Assembly (NCBI GenBank): GCA_902774285.1
Contig: CACYHO010000003.1
Span: 1 to 60,553 of the forward strand
DNA: 60,553 nucleotides
Source of the DNA: an uncultured Pseudomonadota bacterium
Lineage (GTDB): Bacteria; Pseudomonadota; Alphaproteobacteria; Rs-D84
Direction of reading: 5' to 3'
Made by a program: the position numbers and the translations under genes
The notes under the pieces: model-generated
What the model was told of the DNA's origin: nothing
The model's input: only the letters and a program-made list of their open reading frames with translations
The model's database searches: none
In this document: positions 53,690-60,553 of the stretch, one piece after another
Numbering within the stretch: the first letter of the stretch is position 1
Layout: each line of letters begins with the position of its first letter

Positions 53690-55510
53690 ATGGTAAAAAT
53701 TAAAGAAAAAATAAAAGAAAAGTTGACTAAAAAAACAAAGAAAAAAGATAAAGAAGAAAAAATCGTAAAACCAGCGAAAATTGCCGACAAACCGGCACAC
53801 GAAAGCGACAAAAATGATGATAAAATTTATTTTATGGCGCTTGGCGGATTGGAACATGTCGGTCAAAATATGTATGTCTATAAATATCGCGGCAAATATT
53901 TAATCGTTGATTGCGGTATGGGTTTCTTGGAAGAAGAAATCGGGGCAGGCGATGTTCAATATTGCGATACAACTTGGCTTGAAAAACATAAAAAAGATGT
54001 CGTTGGTTTTGTTATAACTCATGGCCACGAAGACCATATCGGTGCGCTTAAATTTATTTGGCCAAAGTTCAGAAAACCAATATATTGCACACGTTTTCCG
54101 GCTGAAATTTTGCGTCGTACTTTTGATGGTATTGAATTAGATTATAACCCAGAAAAAGATATTATCGAATTTGATGCAAATGGGGCTGAATTAGATTTGG
54201 ATCCTTTCACAGTTGAGACTTTCCATGTGTCGCATTCTATCCCAGAAGCGCAAATGTTAATTATTAAAACACCTGCGGGTAAAATTTTACATACTGGCGA
54301 CTGGACTTTCAATGATGACAACCCAATTGAACCTAAAACAAATTATGCAAGATTGGCGGAAATCGGGTCTGATCCACAATTGTTGGCATGTGTTTGTGAT
54401 TCTACGTCCAGTGAAAGACAAACACCACAAACAACAGAAATTCAGGTCAAAGAAACATTAACTGAAATTATGAAAAAGGCACCCGGTCGAGTTTTGGTTA
54501 CCGGTTATTCACGAAGCCTGGCACGTATCAAAATGTTTTCAGAAGCCGCAAAAGCCGCAGGTCGTGTTGCGTGTATCAAAGAACGCAGTAATCCAAATCC
54601 TGTGCCTTACGTTGGATTGCCTGAGTTTCGCGAAATTGGTATAGAATACGGATATCTGGGCAAAGATGATGTTTATACTTTTGATGAAATCAAAGATTTG
54701 CCTGCGGAAAAACAAGCTATATTTTTGACTGGTTCCCAGGGCGAAAAGTTCGCTATGTTAACACGTCTTTGCAACGGACATGTAAAAGAATTAAAGTTGA
54801 TGCCAACTGATACAGTTGTGTTCAGCGCAATTATTATTCCAGGGCGCGAACAAGATGTTTCGTTCCTTTATAACAAATTGGCGCGTATGGGCATCAAAAC
54901 TTACACAATCTTTGATACAAATAATTTGCATGCGTCCGGTCACGCTGGCCGTTCAGAATTGGAAAGATTTTACGATATGGTTCATCCCCAGGTTTCTATA
55001 CCAATGCACGGTGAATTTATATCTGAAATGTTGAACGGTAAAATGGCTATGGAACGCGGTGGCGCAAAACATATGATGATTGTGCATAATGGCGATATTA
55101 TTGCATTAAAAGATGGGGTAGAACCATATGTTTGTGAATCAATTCCAACTGGTTTCGTTGTTATGGAAGGTGAAACAGAACGCAGTGCGGACGATCCTGT
55201 ATATAAAACACGTAAAAAGATTGCCTCTAATGGTGCGATTTTTGTTACATTGCCAATCGACAAACGTGGCTTTTTGAAAGGTGTCCCAGAAGTTTCCAGT
55301 GCTGGTATTTTTGAATCAGATGATACAGGATTTATGAAACGTCAAATTCAAATTGAAATCACAAATGCAATTGATAAATTAACAAAAACAGAACGCAAAA
55401 ATCGTGATAATTTGTACAAGGCTGTTCAGGTTGCATCTAACAAAGTTGTTCGTGCAAGTCTGGGCGCAGACAAGAAGCCACAATACAGCGTTCATTTTGT
55501 TTTGAAATAA
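53690..55510 (+). CDS. rnj: Ribonuclease J
   Basis: This 606-aa metallo-beta-lactamase/beta-CASP nuclease does 5'-3' exo- and endonucleolytic decay and rRNA maturation. Metal motifs are HGHEDHIGAL, the His of FHVSHSIPEA and HTGDWTF; the beta-CASP part has CDSTSSERQ, VTGYSRSLARI, TGSQGE and SGHAGRSEL, and HGEF. The first ~45 residues are an unusual Lys-rich stretch (about 22 Lys) that should be a positively charged extension for RNA binding. The gene has an AAAAAAGGATTTT site and a structured leader. Confidence 0.95.
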   Translation: MVKIKEKIKEKLTKKTKKKDKEEKIVKPAKIADKPAHESDKNDDKIYFMALGGLEHVGQNMYVYKYRGKYLIVDCGMGFLEEEIGAGDVQYCDTTWLEKHKKDVVGFVITHGHEDHIGALKFIWPKFRKPIYCTRFPAEILRRTFDGIELDYNPEKDIIEFDANGAELDLDPFTVETFHVSHSIPEAQMLIIKTPAGKILHTGDWTFNDDNPIEPKTNYARLAEIGSDPQLLACVCDSTSSERQTPQTTEIQVKETLTEIMKKAPGRVLVTGYSRSLARIKMFSEAAKAAGRVACIKERSNPNPVPYVGLPEFREIGIEYGYLGKDDVYTFDEIKDLPAEKQAIFLTGSQGEKFAMLTRLCNGHVKELKLMPTDTVVFSAIIIPGREQDVSFLYNKLARMGIKTYTIFDTNNLHASGHAGRSELERFYDMVHPQVSIPMHGEFISEMLNGKMAMERGGAKHMMIVHNGDIIALKDGVEPYVCESIPTGFVVMEGETERSADDPVYKTRKKIASNGAIFVTLPIDKRGFLKGVPEVSSAGIFESDDTGFMKRQIQIEITNAIDKLTKTERKNRDNLYKAVQVASNKVVRASLGADKKPQYSVHFVLK

Positions 55511-55538
55511 AATAACCGGCCAAATGGCCGGTTTAATT
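55511..55538. terminator. Terminator shared by rnj and tRNA-tail element B
   Basis: AACCGGCC-AAAT-GGCCGGTT with A/T runs; it lies 1 nt from the end of copy B on the minus strand. Confidence 0.75.
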
Positions 55539-55655
55539 TTGGCGCACCCAACAGGAGTTCCTCGGTATAAATACCTGCGGGGCAATCGTAACAATTTTGG
55601 TACGTTGTCACTTCCAAAATCTACTGCTTGTCGTGGTTCGCCTCCTGGGGTTTTC
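55539..55655 (-). ncRNA. tRNA-tail element, copy B (candidate structured RNA)
   Basis: On the minus strand it ends with CTCCTGTTGGGTGCGCCA, an exact 18-nt copy of the 3' end of tRNA-Arg including CCA. The ~90 nt before it are homologous to copy A at 23580-23700. Helices are GATTTTGG with CCAAAATT (13-nt loop), GGTA-TTTA-TACC, and an outer stem where 5' ACCC and AGGAG pair with GGGT and CTCCT in the tRNA tail. Compared with A, one pair in each of the first two helices is swapped (C-G to G-C; C-G to T-A). That is the mark of selected RNA structure, though from only two sequences. No ORF fits. Confidence 0.6.
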
Positions 55656-55659
55656 AGAT

Positions 55660-55690
55660 AAATTAAAAATCGGCAAAAGCCGATTGTTAA
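55660..55690 (-). terminator. Terminator directly after tRNA-Arg
   Basis: On the minus strand AATCGGC-TTTT-GCCGATT is followed by TTTTAATTT. It separates the tRNA from element B. Confidence 0.7.
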
Positions 55691-55694
55691 TTTA

Positions 55695-55771
55695 TGGCGC
55701 ACCCAACAGGAGTCGAACCTGTAATCTTTGCCTTCGGAGGGCAACGCATTATCCAGTTGTGCTATGGGTGC
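55695..55771 (-). tRNA. tRNA-Arg (CCG)
   Basis: This is 77 nt with encoded CCA. The acceptor is GCACCCA/TGGGTGC with discriminator G, the anticodon stem TTGCC/GGCAA, the loop CTCCGAA (CCG) and the T arm ACAGGTTCGACTCCTGT. Copy B of the tail element lies 38 nt beyond its 3' end. Confidence 0.95.
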
Positions 55772-55789
55772 TGGATACTGTATTTTATA

Positions 55790-56566
55790 TTATCTTACCC
55801 GGATTTTCAATAATTGTTTGCGAATGCATTCTGGAATCATAAAATGATATATTTTAGTAGCGGTATTTATAATTTTAATCTGTGTACCAATATTTCTAAT
55901 ATTCAATTTATTTAATGTTTCGTTTAATCTGTTTAAATCATAACCATATGTTTGTGAATCTTTCAATATTATGAAATACGCAACAGCCATAGGTTCCATG
56001 GAAAAAGTATCCAGATCCAATATAGCACGGACGTTATCTTGCTCATCCAAAACGATGTTTTTTGCATGTAAATCTGTGTGGCACAGTTTCTTTTGTGATG
56101 GGGCAAAAGTCGCGATTGTTTGACGCAAAACTTTTGAAACAAATGGCACAGGAATCGGTTTAATATTTTCACATGGAATCTCTGCTATTTTATATGAGAT
56201 ATCAAATATCTGACGGTATACGTTGTCTAATTTTTCGTCAGATAAGCCTTCCAGTATGCGTTCGTGTAATGTTTTCCCTGGAATAAATTGATAGGTTTCA
56301 CAATAATATTCGCCATAATCATATATAGATACTTTTGGAACAGGAATGTTAAAAGATGTTAAAATTTGGCTTGCCTCTAAATTATGTTTTGCGATGATTT
56401 CATTGGAAAATCTGCATACATATTTTTGCCTGTTTGTTTCTGCAATATATATGTCATGAATTTTGCCAACAGTAATAGGTTGGGTAACAGATATTACATC
56501 GGGATATATTTGTTTTATTGTTAAAAAATGTTTATATTGTTTTTTCATTTTTTTATTAAATATCAA
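55790..56566 (-). CDS. Aminoglycoside phosphotransferase-fold (APH/choline kinase) protein
   Basis: About 253-258 aa. The kinase core is clear: [15 protein letters not shown] (catalytic Asp and Asn) and ILDLDTF (Mg-binding Asp), after a nucleotide-binding N-lobe ([24 protein letters not shown]) and a hinge [15 protein letters not shown]. The family includes sugar and choline kinases as well as antibiotic-modifying enzymes. With a host-associated setting and no resistance context, a sugar or choline-type substrate is more likely. The start could be at the first Met or at MKKQYKH 15 nt later. Confidence 0.8.
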   Translation of the reverse strand: MIFNKKMKKQYKHFLTIKQIYPDVISVTQPITVGKIHDIYIAETNRQKYVCRFSNEIIAKHNLEASQILTSFNIPVPKVSIYDYGEYYCETYQFIPGKTLHERILEGLSDEKLDNVYRQIFDISYKIAEIPCENIKPIPVPFVSKVLRQTIATFAPSQKKLCHTDLHAKNIVLDEQDNVRAILDLDTFSMEPMAVAYFIILKDSQTYGYDLNRLNETLNKLNIRNIGTQIKIINTATKIYHFMIPECIRKQLLKIRVR

Positions 56567-56616
56567 TATGTTATCTGTATTTTTTAAGAAATAACATTAA
56601 ATAATGTTTTTGTCCA

Positions 56617-57688
56617 TTATAATGCCAACATTGCCAATATAAAATCGTCCAGATCTCCGTCCAAAACAGCCGCAGAATCTGTTTTTTCAACATTAGTACG
56701 AACGTCTTTGACTAATTGGTATGGGTAAAGAACGTAATTTCGTATTTGGCTGCCCCATTCGATTTTTTTCTGGGCCGCTTTTGCTGCGTCTTCTTCGGCT
56801 GCGCGTTTTTGCATTTCAAGTTCATATAATTTTGAGCGCAACATTTTCATAGCCATTTCTTTGTTTTGAATTTGGCTGCGTTCATTTTGGCATGTGACAA
56901 CTGTGTTTGTTGGAATGTGTGTAATGCGTACCGCGGAATCTGTTTTATTAACATGTTGTCCGCCGGCACCGCTTGCGCGATAAGTGTCTATGCGCAAATC
57001 TTTTTCATTGATTTCGATTTCGATGCTGTCATCAACATCAGGCCATACATCAACAGATGCAAAACTGGTCTGGCGTTTCCCATTTGCATTAAAAGGCGAT
57101 ATACGAACAAGTCTGTGAACACCAATTTCGTTTTTTAACCAACCAAAAGCGCGTTCGCCAGATATTCTGAATGTGATGCTTTTTATGCCTGCAACATCGC
57201 CAGGGTGTTCTTCTACGACTTCAATTGCAAAACCATGTCTTTCACACCATCTGGTGTACATACGGGACAACATTTGTGCCCAATCTTGTGCTTCTGTGCC
57301 ACCAGCGCCAGACTGAATGAATAAAAATGCGCCATTGTTATCCATTGGGTCGCCAAAAAGGGTTATAAATTTAGCTTTGTGGGCGTCAATTGCCAATTCA
57401 TTTACGGCATTGTTAACATCTGGGTCTTCTGGTGATAATTCGTACAAATCAACCAGGTTTTTATATTCGTCTTCCAAATGTGTTAATTCGGATAATTGTT
57501 TTTCAAGCGCAGATTTCTTTTGCAAAATACCGCGAGCATAATCTGGATTATCCCATAAATCGGCTTGATTAGAAATTTCGGTTAATTTATCAATTTCAGA
57601 TTGAATTTTAATTGGGTCAAAGAAACCCCCTTACGGCAGAAATGTCGTCAGAAATCTGGGCAAAAACTTCATTGTTTATCATAGCCAT
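56617..57688 (-). CDS. prfB: Peptide chain release factor 2, programmed +1 frameshift
   Basis: RF2 ends translation at TGA and TAA. A zero-frame start (MAMINNEVFAQISDDISAVR...) of 23 codons reaches AGGGGG-TTT-CTT-TGA-C at 57616-57631, the classical self-regulated site: a Shine-Dalgarno-like AGGGGG, CTT, the in-frame TGA and a following C. Shifting +1 at CTT continues as DPIKIQSEIDKL and on to the stop, 356 aa in all. The main part has the SPF-type motif (RISPFN) and the GGQ loop (SGAGGQHVN). It is not a pseudogene. ATG 57688 is taken; ATG 57682 is possible. Confidence 0.95.
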
Positions 57689-57804
57689 ATTCGCAATATA
57701 CCAATTTATTTGCCTAAATCAACTTTTTTATATTTTTTTTGTGAAAGTTTTATTGCGTTATTTTTCATAATGTGATAAAATATATTCAACAGAGAGGGAA
57801 TTTC

Positions 57805-59058
57805 ATGAAAAAAAGTATATTAACATTTGGTTGTATTAGTGCATTTTTAATGACAAATGCTGCTATGGCTGTGTCAGCAGGAACTACAGCAAATGATTCT
57901 GCACGTGCTGCAATTTATACAACGCCTTCGGCGGGATATGTAACAAACGCAGGTTCTCGTGGTCAGAATTCTACGATTAATGCATATGTTCAAAACCAAA
58001 AAAATACATATTTCATGATAACTCAACCTGATGTGGATACTGCGTGTCGTCGCAAGATAATGGCCTGTTTGACAGATTATTGTGGTGATACAACAATCGT
58101 GCCGGGCAAGACATCTGGTCGTTGTATGTATGCCACAGAAACAGAATTGTATAATTACGCATTGCTTTGTTTGCAGAAAGATACATCAATTTTGTTGCCA
58201 CAATACAATACAATCGGTAAAAACGGTTCGGGTGGTATGAATACCGCTGCGCGTCTTTGCCCATCTTATGTTCAACAAGAATTGATGTCATATTTATCCA
58301 TGGCGAATATGGCGGATAAATTAACAAAATCTCATTCTGATTTGTGTGTTCAACGTCGTCGTGAATTAGAAGCAGCCATGGCATGTCATTCTGTTGCTTT
58401 GGCATACGGTAATGAAACAACAAGTATGTTGAAAACACAATTAACAGATTATTGCGGTGCTGGTGTTGCTGGTGGTTCTGCTGAAATGGTGACACGTTTC
58501 GCAAATGCTGGTAATGTTGGTGCAAATATTTGGGGTTGGGCTGAAAAAATTGTAAGTTTGGAAGCAAATTCCAAGGGCGCAAATTGGGAAGCCGCGGTTG
58601 ATGCCGTTTTGGCAAGTTATACTAATCGTATGAATTTGGCATGTGGTGACAGTTTGCAATTAAATACAGTTTCTCATGCAACAACAACTAATGAAACGCC
58701 AAATTTACAAAATGCTGTTGCAATTATGGCAAATGTCGCATTCCCATCTGCAACAAATACAACAACAAACCCAAATACGAATTACAGTGTTTATATGGAA
58801 GTGACATCTATGTCTGAAATATATGATTATGCCACCGCAAATCAGGTTGTTCAGGCTGGTCTTACTAACAATGCTTTGACACAAAACGCGTTTTTAAGTT
58901 CTGCTCAAATGGATAACATGCAAAATGCATATAAGTTGGGTACAAAAGTGTTTGTTATTCGCGACAGTGCAAGATGTTATACTGTACCAGTTGCAACACT
59001 AACTCAATCAGAAACATCGATAATTGCTCAATCTTTTGCGAATTGTGTAAGCAGATAA
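57805..59058 (+). CDS. Exported Cys-containing protein, unknown function
   Basis: This 417-aa protein has a signal peptide (MKKSILTFGCISAFLMTNAAMA, cleaved before VSAG). The mature part has a Cys-rich block (CRRKIMACLTDYCGD, RCMYATETELYNYALLCLQ, ARLCPSYVQQEL, LCVQRRRELEAAMACH, DYCGAGV) and then an Asn/Thr-rich region (PSATNTTTNPNTNYS) and a C-terminal domain with CYTVPVATLTQSE. I do not recognise it. The start is set by AGAGAGGGAATTTC; an in-frame ATG 33 nt upstream is less good. It may belong with the other exported Cys-rich proteins in the window. Confidence 0.75.
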   Translation: MKKSILTFGCISAFLMTNAAMAVSAGTTANDSARAAIYTTPSAGYVTNAGSRGQNSTINAYVQNQKNTYFMITQPDVDTACRRKIMACLTDYCGDTTIVPGKTSGRCMYATETELYNYALLCLQKDTSILLPQYNTIGKNGSGGMNTAARLCPSYVQQELMSYLSMANMADKLTKSHSDLCVQRRRELEAAMACHSVALAYGNETTSMLKTQLTDYCGAGVAGGSAEMVTRFANAGNVGANIWGWAEKIVSLEANSKGANWEAAVDAVLASYTNRMNLACGDSLQLNTVSHATTTNETPNLQNAVAIMANVAFPSATNTTTNPNTNYSVYMEVTSMSEIYDYATANQVVQAGLTNNALTQNAFLSSAQMDNMQNAYKLGTKVFVIRDSARCYTVPVATLTQSETSIIAQSFANCVSR

Positions 59059-59063
59059 AATTA

Positions 59064-59087
59064 AACCGCCAGATTGGCGGTTTTTTT
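59064..59087 (+). terminator. Terminator of the exported Cys-containing protein gene
   Basis: AACCGCC-AGATT-GGCGGTT is followed by five more T. Confidence 0.8.
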
Positions 59088-59111
59088 AACGAAAAAAATC
59101 ATATACCTTTC

Positions 59112-59140
59112 TTGATAATATGATATTTTTTTGGTATAAT
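59112..59140 (+). promoter_or_regulatory. Promoter giving leaderless amidase mRNA
   Basis: TTGATA (59112-59117), a 17-bp spacer and TATAAT (59135-59140). The ATG at 59148 is 8 nt after the -10 box and there is no Shine-Dalgarno sequence. Confidence 0.65.
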
Positions 59141-59147
59141 AATCTTC

Positions 59148-60338
59148 ATGAAAATAACACGCAGACAACTTTTAAAAACGGTAAGTTTTAGCGCGCTTGT
59201 TGCGGGCATTGCGCCGCGTGTTGCTTTTTCTGCGCCGAATTCATTGCGTTCAATACGTACGGGCGTACAGGCAGGCGGAAAAACACGTTTGGTTGTTGAA
59301 ACAGCAAATCGTCCATCTTATACGTTGTCTTACGGCGACAAACAATTAATTGTTAATTTGTCGAACACCACGGGTAAGGCTGATGTTCAAACAAAATTAG
59401 CCAACGGAACATTGATAAAACGCGTTACGCAAATTCAAGATGGAACAACTCTGAAAATATCTGCGACATTATCTGGATTGATAGATGCGATTGAAAAGAA
59501 TCAAATTATGATATTGGAACCAAATGGCGACAATGATTATCGTCTGGTGATTGATTTTTCATCGGGGACAGGGCGCGGAATAACAACTTCGGCCACCACA
59601 ACTGCAACAGCAAAGACTGTTAAAACAGAAACCACAACAAAACCCACGACAAAAACAACAAAATCGCACATAATAGTTATTGATGCAGGCCATGGTGGTA
59701 AAGATCCGGGTTGTATAGGAAAGGGCGGAACACAGGAAAAAACAGTGGTTTTGTCTGTTGCGAAAAAATTAAAGAAAAAACTTGATACAGACGGTTATAA
59801 AACATATCTGACTCGTTCGTCTGATGTTTATTTAAAATTGGGTGAAAGGGCGGAATTTGCAGAAAAAAAACATGCAGATTTATTTATCTCTTTGCATGCA
59901 AATGCTAACCCAAGTCGTGATATGAAAGGATTCTCTATTTATACATTATCTGAAAAAGCGTCTGACGAAGAAGCCCAGAAATTGGCTGATTCTGAAAATG
60001 CTGCGGACAAGATAGATGTTGATGGATTTGAACAGTTCTCAAAGGATATTCGTGTTGCGCTTTCTGCGTTGCAACAACGCGCTGTTGCTGAATTAAGTGA
60101 AGAATATGCCAACGGCTGCGCAAAATCTATGAACAAGGCTTCCATAGAACAACAAAAAGGGCCATCAGTGCGGCACGCACCTTTTGCGGTGTTGCGTTCC
60201 ACTGTGCCTGGTGCTTTGATTGAATTGGGACATTTATCGAACAAAAACGAAGAAAAATTATTAAAATCTGATGCCCACCAAAATAAATTGGTGGATGCAA
60301 TTGCTAAATCTGTAAATTCATACGATTTTGATGTCTAA
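59148..60338 (+). CDS. amiC: N-acetylmuramoyl-L-alanine amidase (AmiC type)
   Basis: This 396-aa protein cuts the amide bond between MurNAc and the stem peptide at cell division. It has a twin-arginine-like signal (TRRQLLKTVSFSALVAGIAP), an AMIN domain (~35-150: TRLVVETANRPSYTLSYGDKQLIVNL), a Thr/Lys-rich linker and an Amidase_3 domain: IDAGHGGKDPG with the first zinc His, QEKTVVLSVAKKL, ERAEFAEKKHADLFISLHANA with the second His, and LIELGHLSNKNEEKLL with the catalytic Glu. It appears leaderless. Confidence 0.94.
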   Translation: MKITRRQLLKTVSFSALVAGIAPRVAFSAPNSLRSIRTGVQAGGKTRLVVETANRPSYTLSYGDKQLIVNLSNTTGKADVQTKLANGTLIKRVTQIQDGTTLKISATLSGLIDAIEKNQIMILEPNGDNDYRLVIDFSSGTGRGITTSATTTATAKTVKTETTTKPTTKTTKSHIIVIDAGHGGKDPGCIGKGGTQEKTVVLSVAKKLKKKLDTDGYKTYLTRSSDVYLKLGERAEFAEKKHADLFISLHANANPSRDMKGFSIYTLSEKASDEEAQKLADSENAADKIDVDGFEQFSKDIRVALSALQQRAVAELSEEYANGCAKSMNKASIEQQKGPSVRHAPFAVLRSTVPGALIELGHLSNKNEEKLLKSDAHQNKLVDAIAKSVNSYDFDV

Positions 60339-60454
60339 AACGCGTAAAAAAAAGCATCCAATCGATACTTTGTGGTATATACATTTTTTCTCTGGACAAG
60401 ATATACGAATTTTTTCTACACTTTTCTTATATATAAGGGAAGGAAGTTTAATAA

Positions 60455-60553
60455 ATGGCGGTTTTCCGCAGATTTTGGCATATTTTTGGTTGCGCACTAT
60501 TTGCGTTAATTGTTGTGTTTGGTGCCAATAATTCATATGCGGCAAATTGCGGA
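60455..60553 (+). CDS. Start of a secreted protein (cut by window end)
   Basis: The first 33 codons are visible. A strong AAGGGAAGGAAG ribosome site precedes ATG 60455. The peptide begins MAVFRRFWHIFGCALFALI and goes on to VVFGANNSYAANCG, a classical signal peptide with cleavage after SYA. The early Cys in the mature part (ANCG) fits the Cys-rich exported proteins of this genome, and it might be the start of another giant repeat protein; this cannot be seen here. Confidence 0.75.
   Translation, partial: MAVFRRFWHIFGCALFALIVVFGANNSYAANCG

Noticed and set aside
53521..53690. 6S RNA or SRP RNA in front of rnj
   Set aside because: No long central-bubble rod of 6S and no SRP-type GGGG-loop domain; three separate hairpins directly in front of rnj fit a leader better.
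55790..56566. Acquired aminoglycoside resistance gene
   Set aside because: The APH fold covers many metabolic kinases; codon use is like the neighbours and there is no mobile or resistance context.
57617..57622. prfB as a broken gene because of an in-frame TGA
   Set aside because: AGGGGG-TTT-CTT-TGA-C is the standard programmed frameshift site of RF2 and both parts join into a normal protein.

Overview
The window looks like a low-GC, host-associated Alphaproteobacterium with a compact genome, probably an uncultured gut lineage (inference). Three things point this way: a circularly permuted two-piece tmRNA gene, an alphaproteobacterial trait; a Gram-negative envelope gene set (bamD, murJ, dacA, rlpA, amidase); and rubrerythrin with no visible superoxide dismutase or catalase, which fits an anoxic habitat. 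prfB keeps its programmed TGA frameshift, so TGA is a real stop and the code is standard. No rRNA, CRISPR array, insertion sequence or prophage was seen.

Layout. 1-9259: the 3' part of a giant Cys-rich surface-type protein built from InlB-like repeats and at least two further repeated modules I cannot name. 9.3-18.1 kb: tdk, an Smr-domain gene, a short alaS, an HU gene, and the overlapping set dacA-holB-tatD-smpB. 18.2-23.5 kb: a secreted barrel-like protein, metG behind tRNA-Ser, rpoZ and mtaB from back-to-back promoters, and a flavoprotein. 23.5-28.9 kb: a tRNA(CAT) with an odd downstream RNA-like element, a PIF1-like helicase, rimI, tsaB, a Lon homologue with no protease domain, and ssrA. 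28.9-37.5 kb: obgE, rubrerythrin, rlpA, murJ, bamD, dcd and era. 37.5-42.7 kb: queA-tgt surrounded by small unknown genes. 42.7-49 kb: tRNA-Gly with a duplicated tail, SemiSWEET, a CofE-like protein, GMP reductase, lysS, a diverged RelA/SpoT-like protein and a cold-shock protein. 49-60.5 kb: xer recombinase, trpS, rpsD, rnj, tRNA-Arg with a second copy of the odd element, an APH-like kinase, prfB, secreted proteins, a cell-wall amidase and the first 33 codons of another secreted protein.

How the genes work together. Translation and its quality control dominate: five aminoacyl-tRNA synthetase or release-factor genes, four tRNAs, tRNA modification (mtaB, queA, tgt, tsaB), rimI, and ribosome rescue (ssrA with smpB). 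A second theme is the envelope: lipid II flipping, carboxypeptidase, amidase, SPOR/RlpA, BamD and several exported Cys-rich proteins.

Most unusual points. (1) Three of the four tRNA genes are followed about 110 bp downstream by a copy of their own 3' end. At two of them the interval holds a homologous ~90-nt sequence whose differences keep base pairing. (2) Lon and AlaRS both end cleanly at domain borders. (3) The giant protein carries unnamed repeated Cys modules. (4) Several core genes appear to be transcribed without a leader.
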